A stretch of 64,000 nucleotides of DNA from Tricholoma matsutake (taxonomy: Eukaryota > Basidiomycota > Agaricomycetes > Agaricales > Tricholomataceae): contig AP026548.1 of the NCBI GenBank assembly GCA_026075535.2, positions 3,844,001 through 3,908,000 of the forward strand, written 5' to 3'. Below the pieces are notes generated by a model. It did no database searches, was not told the origin of the DNA, and saw only the letters and a program-made list of their open reading frames with translations. Within the stretch, counting starts at the first letter, position 1. Each line of letters begins with the position of its first letter. The translations under genes and the position numbers were made by a program. Below, piece after piece: positions 20,830 through 30,800 of this stretch.

Positions 20830-22284
20830 ATCAGGGCTAAGTGATCAAGCGGCTACCACAGCGGTGCGACGAGCATGCCATGCTTCTTTGATGCGTATGG
20901 CACTTTCTTGGGATTCCTGAACGGCCTTTGCTGTCCTAGTGGTGGCTGATCCACCATCAGGATGCCTTTCAGTTTGGACAGGAATTCAAGAAGAATGGCA
21001 CAGGGGTATGGGGGGTACAGGGGGTGCTAGCAGTGTTGGTGCTTGCTCACATCCATCATCAACTTCAATGATGGGGTTGTGGGCAGGGAAGGGATCATCC
21101 TCCTCATTGTTCACAGGTAGGTAGGTATGAATAGATTTATTGTCCTGAATTTCCATGCATGTTGACTCGGCAGGAGGGATGTCCGGTGAATGGCCATCAT
21201 GACTCTTGAGAAATTTGACATGATATGAACTGTGGACCTTCCTAGTTGCCTGGTTGTAGCAACGGTATGATTTATATTTGGAGTCGTAACCAATTAATAC
21301 ACATTCAATTGACCGCTCAAAGATTTTGGGATTATTCTTCTTAGGAATGAGGACAAAAGCTCGACAGCCAATCTCCTGCCAGTACAAATAATCAGGTTTG
21401 CACTCATACCATAATTCCCAAGGTGTAACACCCTGTAGTGATCGAGTCGTGGTTTTTGCATGCAAATGGGACGCCGTCAAGTAGAATTTGTCCCAAAGAA
21501 ATAGTGGCAATCCCAAGTAGATCCTCATAGTCTGAGCCTTAACCATGAGAGTCCAGTGCATCCATTCCACATGACCAATGTGAGCAGAAGTATGTGGAGC
21601 AGTAAATCGTTGGTCTGTACCTCGTGTTTTCAACCAAGTCTGCATCTTGTGAGACTTCAGTTCACCGTTATCAGTGATGTAGGTCCCAATTTTTAGTCCA
21701 GTCTCATTTTCCCAAGCAAGTTCCCAGGCTTTCAGTTCTGGAAAAGAGTCATCCTTATTTCGCAGAGGTATCGACCAAGGAAAAGACATGTAATCATCAA
21801 CTATATCCATAACATACAAATTCCCATCCCAAGATTTGACAGCATGGGGGCCCAATAAGTCCACCCACACTTTCTCCAGATTTCTCGTCGCTCTATGCCC
21901 TCTCCCCTCTTCACGCATCTTAGGAACAGGAGTTCTGGTCTGTTTACCGAGAACACAAGATTCACATTTAGGGGTTTTAGGGATAGAGCTAATAGGCACA
22001 CCTGTGAGTGCACCCCTTTTCACCATGTCCCAGAGAGACTGATAATTCATGTGACCAAGATGACAGTGCCAGGTTTCTAGGTTGAGAGGTTTGTGTACGG
22101 TAAACACCTGATCAGCAGTAGCAGAATATAGGTTAAGAGTGTAGAGTTTTTTGGAGAGTCGAGATCCCTGAGCAATGAGTGCTCCAGTGGATTTGTCAGT
22201 GATCCAACATAGGGAGTTGTCAAAATGGGCTGTAGTGTTAGAGTTGTCAGCCAGTGTTCCCACTGAAATAAGCCGAACTGCCAC
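20830..22284 (-). pseudogene. copia family B copy 2 integrase
   Basis: A 432-residue frame (22284 to 20986): HCHLGHMNYQSL and CESCVLGKQ form the H-H-C-C finger. Integrase follows with Asp in KVWVDLLGPHAV, Asp in YITDNGELKS and Glu in HIGHVEWMH. Then comes the family linker ending in Pro-rich sequence. The triad is intact; the frame breaks before the RT. A run of ten G lies at about 20813-20822. Confidence 0.88.
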
Positions 22285-22326
22285 ATTAGGAATATAGAGG
22301 GTGTTATATAATGTGATTGATGCGCC

Positions 22327-22735
22327 TCAAGCAACCCGTAATTTGATGTCGCCGACTCCGACTGCAACAATTGATGTGCTGCCAATGCCTTTGATGGAAC
22401 GTGGCTGAACTGGATGAAGAGTGATAAAATCCGATTTGTTGGGGGAAATATGGACGGATGCCACAGTATCAATGATAAATGGATGATTGTCGATGGATAG
22501 TTGAGAACGGCTTGCCTGATCGAGCGGTTCGACAGAAAGCGTGTCAGTGATGGGTATAATAGAATTATGAGCCCAATCAATACTAGTTGTTTCCTCATCC
22601 TCAGTGACAATCCAACCCTCATATTCCGATCCATCATTGTCAGTAGGCAGCTGATCACTAGTCAGTCCAGCAAAACCTGCCACATGGGCCACTGGTGGGT
22701 CAGGTGGGGGCCATTGAGGCAGAGTCAATCATGAC
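22327..22735 (-). pseudogene. copia family B copy 2 protease, active site altered
   Basis: The catalytic box reads FIIDTVASVHISP: Gly of the D-T/S-G triplet is Val, which should abolish activity. Sister copies have DSGA (16000) and DTGA (57210). The upstream linker TSIDWAHNSIIPITD matches the sisters. Confidence 0.8.
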
Positions 22736-23620
22736 AGTGAAAGCCCGACCATTAACATCTTTCACAGTGATAGGAACCCTGGAGCTTGATTGTGATGGGG
22801 TACTGTTCTTCTTCCCTTTATCCTGTGCTGCCCGTGGGGCTGCAACTGATTCCTCAATAGACCTGCCTGCCATGCCGCCACCAGGTTTGATGCAATACTC
22901 AATGGTATGCCCAGACTTCTTACATATGGGGTTTGTGCAAAGATATGAACTTGGAGGCCTTGATGGCTTGGAGTGGGCAGAGAGCACAATTGAGAAATTA
23001 TTACAGTGGTCATTCTCGAGAAACATGTATATATCTTTGGATGTGTAAGGCAAAGAATCAGTGGAGGCAGTAATGTCACGAGAAATAATGGATCGCGCAT
23101 GGGGGAAATTTTCGCTGAGGGAAGTAAGCAACACAATACAGCAATGGAGGTTGGCTTTAATGTCCCCCATGGCAAAAGCATGCTCAATAAGAGTGCAGAT
23201 TTTTTCAGCGGTCTCGGGGAGGGGAGTGTCCTTTGTGCAGTGAATGGATAGAGCCTGCTGTAATAGCTGCACTTGTCGAACTGGGCCTTCTTTTTGATGT
23301 CGATCCTGGAGGGCCTTCCAGTTAATATTAGGACCCTTCGACATATCAATAAACGGACGCTCAGAGGGATGCTAGAAAGGCATAGGCTAAATGGGAGTTG
23401 GCTTCCCAATTTGTGAGGGCACGGTAATCGGATGAGGGTGGTTGAGTGATATCACCAGTGAGTGACATAGTCATAGAGACCATTGAGTGCGAGAGCAATG
23501 GTGATTTCTTCACACCATTCTTTGTAGTTAGATTTGAGTTTATCGAGCTTCTTGCTGACATACTGGACAGATAATTTGATGAGTGGGATGGATGGGGCAG
23601 TAGGATCAGAAGCCGTAGTT
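22700..23620 (-). pseudogene. copia family B copy 2 Gag
   Basis: The main frame (23344 to 22700) holds the capsid helices VRQVQLLQQALSIHCTKDTPLPETAEK, the zinc knuckle CTNPICKKSGHTIEYC (C-x4-C-x4-H-x4-C) and the PITVKDVNGRAFTVM link to protease. The N-terminal LIKLSVQYVSKKLDKLKSNY segment is out of frame (23620-23345). Confidence 0.82.
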
Positions 23621-23849
23621 GACTCGACCATGACAGGCTAATGTGAAGTGGCAAGGAGATGTATAGCAGCAACAAAGGGGCACATGCGCCAGAATTATTG
23701 GGATGTGCACAAAGTAAAACTGTGATCCAGGACAGCAAGAGTGATCGAGATGATCAATCAAAAAAAGAAGAGGCACCAGATGACGTATATTGTTGAGTGG
23801 CTAGGAAGTTTTCTATCATTGTTTTTAACAACGAGAGTGGCCCATAACC

Positions 23850-24203
23850 TATAGAAATTCAATCCTAGCATAATCAGAGTTTAACTCAGTCTCTGTATAA
23901 GTGACTTCAGGTAATACAAATACTGTACCTAGCATAATCAGAGTTTAACAATAGGTACAGTAAGTAATGATTCATAATCGAGTAATAACAAACATGCTCA
24001 CCTCAGTCTCTGTATAAGTGACTGAGGTGAATGGTTGACTGTCTCCTCTATATATATGTGAGGCCAGCTACACAAAGAATGAAAGGAATAAACGGCACAA
24101 AGGGGCTTACAAAATGACACATCAAAGGGATAGGCTATAAATAGTACACACATCAAATGCGTGATCGCGTATGCTCATGGTGTGATAATGAGCATTCTCA
24201 ACA
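23850..24203 (-). repeat. copia family B copy 2 5' LTR
   Basis: 354 bp, followed inward by a GGTTATGGGCCACTC primer site (23834-23849, minus strand) and outward by the target duplication ACCCA. Confidence 0.88.
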
Positions 24204-24228
24204 ACCCATGCCGTGCTCTATTCTCAGA

Positions 24229-24700
24229 TGGCATCACTGCAGCCACCATTGGCTTAATCCTCAACTACCTCCTCCTTGGCCTACTCTGCAGATCATGCTT
24301 TCTATCTACACTCTTTTTGGATCCTCCTTACATGTACTGTCATCTTTTCTGGAATAGGGAATCTTGGATTCACACTGATGGAATACTGTCTCAACCAACA
24401 GAACTTCTTTGGAGTGCTTATTAAGAATCTGCAGTGGATTCCATTCTTGTGGGTTTCTATTTTTATTTTGCCAGGGAGGGTGTAGTGTGGTGCTGATGTA
24501 TCTTGTTCTTCTTTGGGGGGTTGAGCATTCATTTGTCCATGGCACTGCTTACACATATGTTCTCTTATACCATGTATGTCTGTTCTTACTTTCATCTTTT
24601 TGGGGTGTTTGCTCATTGGAAACTGCACTTGCAGGACATGCCAATCTTGCACCCTTTGAATGGCAGATACCTGGCCACTCATCATCCCACTCTTGCTTAG
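24229..24700 (+). pseudogene. membrane-protein fragment (GT2-like C-terminal region?)
   Basis: Downstream of the hAT target duplication, plus-strand frames encode hydrophobic segments: GITAATIGLILNYLLLGLL, FWILLTCTVIFSGIGNLGFTLMEY, WIPFL and FFFGGLSIHLSMALLTHMFSYTM. They are broken by stops and shifts. The order reminds me of the multi-span C-terminal half of fungal family-2 glycosyltransferase-like proteins; this is recall, not a search. The preceding intron acceptor (CTTCTCAG) lies across the hAT element at 17607-17622. No N-terminal catalytic part is visible. Confidence 0.35.
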
Positions 24701-25320
24701 CATAGGGTCTCACATTCTTTTGCCTATATGTTGTGCTTTTGAGAGTGAGATTGAGATTTGACTGCTAAGATGTGATGTGTGTAGATTGCTTTGAACCCTT
24801 GCTTTATGATTTTCTTTTACTAAGTTGTATTTCTTGGGTCTTTTTAGGGAAGGACATGTTCTGTGTTTTCTATTTATGAAGGTTATGGGTTTCATTACAA
24901 TGTTTTGACTAGACATGTTAGTATGATGATTGCACTAGCTATCTTGCATATGTCAAACTTTGCCACTCCATATGGCTAACAATATTCTTTGCTTCTGGAT
25001 TTTAGTTGGCAGCTTCCACTTGGACTTTTTTAGAGTTGGGTACTTGGGATAACAGATACTAAAAACCCTTGTGGACTAGTGATTCATGGTACATACTACA
25101 AATCTCTCTGCCAGATGTGTGTATGGACATAATACAGTACATATTTCATGATTTTCATATGAAAGAGAACACAGAAATGATGGGGAGTGCATAGAAGTCT
25201 TGAATAAAACAGAAAATACTATTGAAGAAGAGCTATTAGACACCAATAAATATCCAAAGATGTTTGATATCATACAGATTGAACTTCATCTATTACTGCA
25301 GCTCACTGCACTCCAAGTCT
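24701..25320. other. intergenic stretch, no feature seen
   Basis: AT-rich sequence between the membrane-protein fragment and the stop codon of the GTPase gene. It should hold the 3' untranslated region of the minus-strand gene. No repeats or open frames of note. Confidence 0.5.
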
Positions 25321-28300
25321 TTAGTCAATGTCTTCAACCTGAAAAATACAACTGTAGAATCACTTGACAAATAAAAGTGAATTACACACAAATCGATTGG
25401 TAAGTGCAATGTTCAGAATAGTATGCTGGAGACCCTCTTGGTCAGCCTCTGACTTTAAGGTACTCTTTGTGATATGTAGCTTTCTGACAGCCTCCTTGAT
25501 AGCAACCCAGTTGGAAGACAACCAAAATTCAGTGTATTTCCTGGCTAGCATCTCAGGTGAGTGATTGAATGAATATTCAGCCAAGATAGCCATAGCTGCA
25601 TGAGAATTGAATAATAAATGATGCAAAGAATTTCTGAAAGATTATACCAAGGAAAAATTGGGTGATTGAGTGGAAGATATTAGAATCATGTATCTGTATT
25701 ACATGGTTAGGAATCAAGAATGAAGTTGAGAGGTCATTACAGGCTGACCATCTCTATAAGTGCAGACTCTTGTTCTTTTGAGAAACTAGCAACAAATTTG
25801 TAAAGCTAAAAAGGCTGAGTAAATGGATAGTAAGCAAGGAATCAAGGTCAAAAATTGATCAAGTGTTACAAACCAGAAAAAACATGCATTGAATAAATAG
25901 ATAAGCAAGTGCAAGAGGTGATATTGATCAAATCAAGAGGCTTACAGCCTATAAGAGCAATCATCAAGAGCAATCATAAATCAATTTACTCAGAAGCAGA
26001 ATAGTTGAAAGTTACATGCTACAAAAAGCAAAACACAATTGAGTATGAGAAAATGGTATGCCATATTTTAAACAGACATTCAACTTACCTCCTGTGATGG
26101 TAAAAGAAAAGAGCATGGAATATGAGAAAGTCACATGCTATATTTAAACAGACATGCAACTTACCCCCTGTGATTGCAAAAGAAAAGAGCATGGAATATG
26201 AGAAAGTGATGTGACATGTTCAAACAGACATGCAACTTACCCGCTGTGATTGCAAAAGAAAAGAGTATGGAATATGAGAAAGTAATGTGCCATGTTCAAA
26301 CAGACATGCAACTTACTAGCTGTGATTGCAAAAGAAAAGAGCATGGAATATGAGAAAGTGATGTCCCATGTTCAAACAGACATGCAGCTTACCCCCTGTG
26401 ATTGCAAAAGAAAAGAGCATGGAATATGAGAAAGTGATGTACCTTGTTCAAACAGACTTGCAACTTACCTCCTGTGATTGCAAAGGAAAAGAGCATGGAA
26501 TATGAGAAAGTAAAGTGCCATGTTCAAACATACTTGCAACTTACCAGCTGTGATTGCAAAGAAAAGAGCATGGAATATGAGAAAGTGATGGGCCATGTTC
26601 AACCAGGCATGCAACTTACCTCCTGTGATTGCAAAAGAAAAGAGCATGGAATATGAGAAAGTGATATGCCATGTTCAAACAGACATGCAACTTACTAGCT
26701 GTGATTGCAAAAGAAAAGAGCATGGAATATGAGAAAGTGAGGTGCCATGTTCAAACAGCCTTGCAACTTACCCCCTGTGATTGCAAAAGAAAAGAGCATG
26801 GAATATGAGAAAGTGATGTCCCATGTTCAAACAGACATGCAACTTACTAGCTGTGATTGCAAAAGAAAAGAGCATGGAATATGAGAAAGTGATGTACCAT
26901 GTTCAAACAGACATGCAACTTACCCGCTGTGATTGCAAAACAAAAGAGTATAGAATATGAGAAAGTGATGTACCATGTTCAAACAGACATGCAACTTACC
27001 CGCTGTGATTGCAAAAGAAAAGAGCATGGAATATGAGAAAGTGATGTCCCATGTTCAAACAGACATGCAACTTACCCGCTGTGATTGCCAAAAAGAAAAG
27101 AGCATGGAATATGAGAAAGTTGTGTGCCATGTTCAAACAGACATGCAACTTACCCCCTGTGGTTGGAAAAGAAAAGAGCATGGAATATGAGAAAGTGATA
27201 TGCCATGTTCAAACAGACATGCAACTTACCCACTGTGATTGCAAAAGAAAAGAGCATGGAATATGAGAAAGTGATGTGCCATATTCAGACAGACTTGCAA
27301 CTTACCCACTGTGATTGCAAAAGAAAAGAGCATAGAATATGAGAAAGTTGTGTGCCATGTTCAAACAGACATGCAACTTACCCCCTGTGATTGCAAAACA
27401 AAAGAGTATAGAATATGAGAAAGTGCTGTGCCATGTTCAAACAGACATGTAACTGACCCACTGTGATTGCAAAAGAAAAGAGCATGGAATATGAGAAAGT
27501 GATGTGCCATGTTCAAACAGACATGCAACTTACCCGCTGTGATTGCAAAAGAAAAGAGCATAGAATATAAGAAAGTGATGTGCCATGTTCAAACGGACAT
27601 GCAACCTACCCCCTGTGATTGCAAAACAAAAGAGCATGGAATATGAGAAAGTGATGTCCCATGTTCAAACAGACTTGCAACTTACCCACTGTGATTGCAA
27701 AAGAAAAGAGCATAGAATATGAGTAAGTTGTGTGCCATGTTCAAACAGACATGCAACTTACTAGCTGTGATTGCAAAAGAATAGAGCATGGAATATGAGA
27801 AAGTGATTTGCCATGTTCAATCAGACATGCAACTTACCCCCTATGATTGCAAAAGAAAAGAGCATGGAATATGAGAAAGTGATGTGCCATGTTCAAACAG
27901 AGATGCAACTTACCCACTGTGATTGCAAAAGAAAAGAGCATGGAATATGAGAAAGTGATGTGCCATGTTCAAACAGCCTTGCAACTTACCCGCTGTGATT
28001 GCAAAAGAAAAGAGCATGGAATATGAGAAAGTGATGTGCCCATGTTCAAACAGACTTGCAACTTACCCCCTGTGATTGCAAAACAAAAGAGCATGGAATA
28101 TGAGAAAGTGATGTGCCATGTTCAAATAGACATGCAACTTACCCGCTGTGATTACAAAAGAAAAGAGCATGGAATATGAGAAAGTGATATGCCATGTTCA
28201 AACAGACTTCCAACTTACTAGCTGTGATTGCAAAAGAAAGAGCATGGAATATGAGAAAGTGATGTGCCATGTTCAGACAGACTTGCAACTTACCAGCTGT

Positions 28301-30226
28301 GATTGCCAAAAAGAAAAGAGCATGGAATATGAGAAAGTGATGTGCCACCAGACATGCAACTTACTCCCTGTGATTGCAAAAGAAAAGACCATAAAATATG
28401 AGAAAGTGATGTGCCATGTTCAAACAGACTTGCAACTCACCCACTGTGATTGCAAAAGAAAAGAGCATGGAATATGAGAAAGTGATGTGGCATATTCAAA
28501 CAGAGATGCAACTTACCCACTGTGATTTCAAAAGAAAAAAGGATGGAATATGAGAAAGTGATCTGCAATATTTAGCCAGACATAGCTAGACATGCCACTT
28601 ACCTGCTGCATTTGGACAAGTAATATAAGCTATCAGAGATTGTCATCAGGGAAAGAACTTACTAGCTAGTATTCCAATGGTATATATAGCATTAAAGATA
28701 AATTGAGTCCAATTCTCACATGTGCCTTACCTCCTAGTATAGTGAACAACAGATAAATTCTGATATAGCAGTATAATCCGATAAAAAGCTTACAGTCTAC
28801 CAAGGGAACATATAAATGTTGTGCAATATAAACTAGACCAAAGTAAACTGCATTACCTCCTATAGCAATTCTAGTTTGTTATATATATTAACAGTTAAAG
28901 TAATACTCTATACATTTAAAATGAATTATTAGTATTTTGCAGCATAAATTCAACCCATTCTTACCACATTCACTGGAAACCAATCACATAGATTTCTAAC
29001 CCATGAAACCCAGTCTTGCAGAATTGTAGCAGAAGAAAATATTTGTTTCAACTTGAAGGTTGCTGCTGCACTTAATATATTCATTAGATTAGCTCTATAT
29101 TTTTATTCAGCTCAGTTTCACAATTTGAAGACCTGGATTCATACTGCACAGCATACCCAAAGGACAGCTCTATTTGATTTCTTTGTGTTGACACAAAAAG
29201 AGCCTGCAGAGCCTTCTTATCAAGCACAGCCGCTGTCTTCTCAACAAGTTCAATGCAATTGCCATCAGGCAAATTCATATCTGTTGTCAACATATTTCAC
29301 CATCATTAATTAGGACACTTTTAAAGCCATACCTCGAAGAATTATGTAAGTCTTTGGAGGATAACGGCATGTGAAAATGGGAAGACTCATGCAAGTCTTC
29401 TGAAAATCCTCCATAGCTCGGCTTTGAGCTTGGTTTGCTGCTTCATTAGGCGAAATTCCTTCATTCTTCAGAGCTTCATATGCATCATCATCGTGAGCAT
29501 CAAACTTGGTGAATACCACAATGACTGGCACTATATTAATTGCATATGAGATATTCCAGTATATACCACTGTGCAATATATTTTGTTACCTTTCCCAGTT
29601 CCAACCTTGGAGAAGAAATCTTCCTCTGCCTTAGTAACAGGCCTTGAACTATCCATTGGGATGCAGTACCTGATCAGACAAAGAAAGACCTCATGTTAAA
29701 TCACCAAGGTATCAACCACTATGTACTAACCATATAGCATGAATTTGGTCCTGCAATTTCCTCTGCTTTGCCTGCTGCTTGATAAATTTCTTTACATCAT
29801 CCAACTCATTTGCACTGCCCGCTTCGAATCCACGCGAGTCATGGAAGACAAAGCCTGGGTTACTTCGAAAAACCATTTCATTCTCAAGATTATGGAGGCC
29901 TCGCTGGAAGGGTGGAATTGATACTCATCAGACAGAATACTAGAGCCAGGCTAAACTGACCCGGATAGATGGTTCGACACTATCCAAGTTGATCTGATTG
30001 AAAGTGTCATGATATGTTGAAGAATTAGACATTCACAACGCACTTTATTTCCCTTGCTATCGCGAATTTCAGGTTGATCGGTGGTTCTGCAAATCTTCTG
30101 TAGAATCGTTGTCTTGCCGGAGTTGGCTCTTCCGATGATTAGAATACGGAAGCGAACAGCTTTCTCGCGAAGTTTCTGGTAGGCACGCTCCTCGTCAGGA
30201 TTGACACTTGAGGCGGGGTTCGACAT
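25321..30226 (-). CDS. P-loop GTPase-like protein with a single-codon-exon array
   Basis: Minus-strand gene. Exons I can place: 30044-30226, 29961-29993, 29731-29903, 29590-29669, 29333-29530, 29145-29280, 28965-29070, then the triplet region, then 25648-25693, 25390-25595 and 25321-25338 (stop 25321-25323). All have GT-AG introns and phases agree. G1 is GRANSGKT (residues 32-39), G3 DSRG (94-97), G4 TKFD (164-167), as in a Ras-like/TRAFAC fold with a nucleotide-binding role. This N-terminal type is common in Agaricomycetes, its function unknown to me. The C-terminus is helical (AMAILAEYSF). Without the triplets the protein has 392 residues. Between 28964 and 25694 lie 41 AG-NNN-GT sites in phase 0; either they are one-codon exons or the whole stretch is one long intron. 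The frame closes both ways. Confidence 0.82.
25741..26018 (-). other. single-codon sites downstream of the array
   Basis: After the last array unit (GAG 26089-26091) come CAT 26016-26018 (TGTAG before, GTAACT after), GCT 25946-25948 (TATAG, GTAAGC) and CCT 25741-25743 (GTCAG, GTAATG). Then an intron with the branch sequence CCTAACC ends at ACAG before exon 25648-25693. The 202 nt between GCT and CCT may hide one or two more units that I cannot resolve. Confidence 0.5.
26041..28575 (-). repeat. 76-bp tandem array, each unit an intron plus one codon
   Basis: About 33 units of 76 (75-78) bp. Read in gene sense, each has a pyrimidine-rich acceptor TTTTCTTTTGCAATCACAG, three variable bases, and the donor GTAAGTTGCATG, with a branch-like TTCTCAT about 30 bases before the AG. 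Excluding the triplet, a unit is a 73-nt intron, a normal fungal size. I read the triplets as GGG 8, CGG 7, TGG 7, CTA 5, GAG 3, CTG 2, GGA 1. AG and GT are retained in every unit; weaker donors occur at about 27450 (GTCAGT), 27602 (GTAGGT) and 28433 (GTGAGT). Flanks are nearly identical while the triplet varies. Confidence 0.85.
28517..28964 (-). other. non-repetitive introns separated by single codons, upstream of the array
   Basis: Between exon 28965-29070 and the array, five further AG-NNN-GT sites stand in unrelated sequence: GAG 28857-28859, ACT 28794-28796, GAG 28731-28733, CTA 28663-28665, CAG 28603-28605; the array begins with TGG at 28517-28519. Implied introns are 105, 60, 60, 65, 57 and 83 nt. 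Acceptors are TATAG, GGTAG, CTAG, CTAG and GCAG; donors are GTAATG, GTAAGC, GTAAGG, GTAAGT and GTAAGT. Splice-site spacing is as strict as in the array although the sequence is not repeated. Confidence 0.6.
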
Positions 30227-30499
30227 GATGTGGGTTGGGGGGCACTGTCAAAGATGATTTCGTTGAATGATATTGAGGTAAGAACGAGGAGACCCAGTGA
30301 AGTATTAAAGGGGACTTGCCGCTTACAACGCGCGGAGGGTCACAACGCTGGGTGACCTCTACTGGGGCCACAGCTGTGGGCTAGTAGTATTCCAACGCGT
30401 TACCTCGCTGTCTGCTTCCTTCCCCTGTAACATTTCACGCCTGTACTGTGCTCCAATCACTGCCTTTGCTCGAAACTACATTACATCCCTATATCTATG
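30227..30499. promoter_or_regulatory. upstream region of the GTPase gene
   Basis: About 270 bp between the GTPase start codon and the next plus-strand coding remnant. It should carry the minus-strand promoter; no specific element is recognised. Confidence 0.3.
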
Positions 30500-30800
30500 T
30501 CGGATTTGCCATGCGGAGCAATGGCCTCACTAGCTCAAGTGGTCTTCTCTCCCTACCATGAAGGCATCGATCCAACCTGGGCTTACAATCCACCCAGCTG
30601 CGGGCGACTTTGACTAGTACTGCGATGTAGTTGCCGATAACCCTGACCTCGAACTGCGGCTGATTCGCGTTCCTGATGCGGTGCGTACAAGTTAACTCTG
30701 CATCTATACGACTCTCAACTGCTCTGGAATATAGTAGATAAACCCAGAACCTTTAAAAATCTGTCATCACGCTCCCCCATCCTCTTCCAAGACTGCGTGC
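30500..30800 (+). pseudogene. fragment resembling RNA polymerase I subunit RPA34
   Basis: A frame reads DFD, stop, YCDVVADNPDLELRLIRVPDA, then a donor GTGCGT, an intron with acceptor AATATAG, and DKPRTFKNL. The acidic lead-in followed by L-x-LIRVP and a KP-x-x-L-x-NL continuation resembles the N-terminus of fungal A34.5 subunits. An in-frame TAG (near 30616) and a shift before it indicate decay. No matching C-terminal Lys-rich region is found downstream. The call rests on motif memory only. Confidence 0.3.

Larger units (their letters stand above)
18684..24203 (-). mobile_element. copia family B element, copy 2 (complete length)
   Basis: 5520 bp, with 354-bp LTRs at 18684-19037 and 23850-24203 and a 5-bp target duplication ACCCA (18679-18683, 24204-24208). 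The minus strand shows gag, protease, integrase, RT and RNase H with frameshifts. I count about 13 differences between the LTRs, many at CG/TG/CA positions, so it is clearly older than the family A element. The primer-binding site GGTTATGGGCCACTC lies at 23834-23849. Confidence 0.9.
17623..24220. mobile_element. non-autonomous hAT element (family 2) split by a copia insertion
   Basis: Left end TAGGGCACGGCACGGGTA (17623) and right end, in reverse complement, TAGAGCACGGCATGGGTA (24220 inward) are inverted and match at 16 of 18 positions. The 8 bases outside are identical, TTCTCAGA (17615-17622 and 24221-24228): a hAT target duplication. Removing the copia element at 18684-24203 and its duplication leaves about 1.07 kb with CCCATACCC-type subterminal repeats and no transposase. 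Rejoining the flanks restores uninterrupted host sequence. Confidence 0.85.

Noticed and set aside
24302..24703. 133-codon minus-strand ORF
   Set aside because: Shadow of the hydrophobic plus-strand frames; low-complexity charged sequence complementary to membrane-segment codons.
26444..28477. Short repeated ORFs of 60-109 codons on both strands of the 76-bp array
   Set aside because: They merely read through successive tandem units; frames change with every 76-bp step and they conflict with the minus-strand gene.
26041..28575. CRISPR-like array of regular repeats
   Set aside because: The sequence is eukaryotic, units are contiguous without unique spacers of constant length, and the variable part is only three bases between splice signals.
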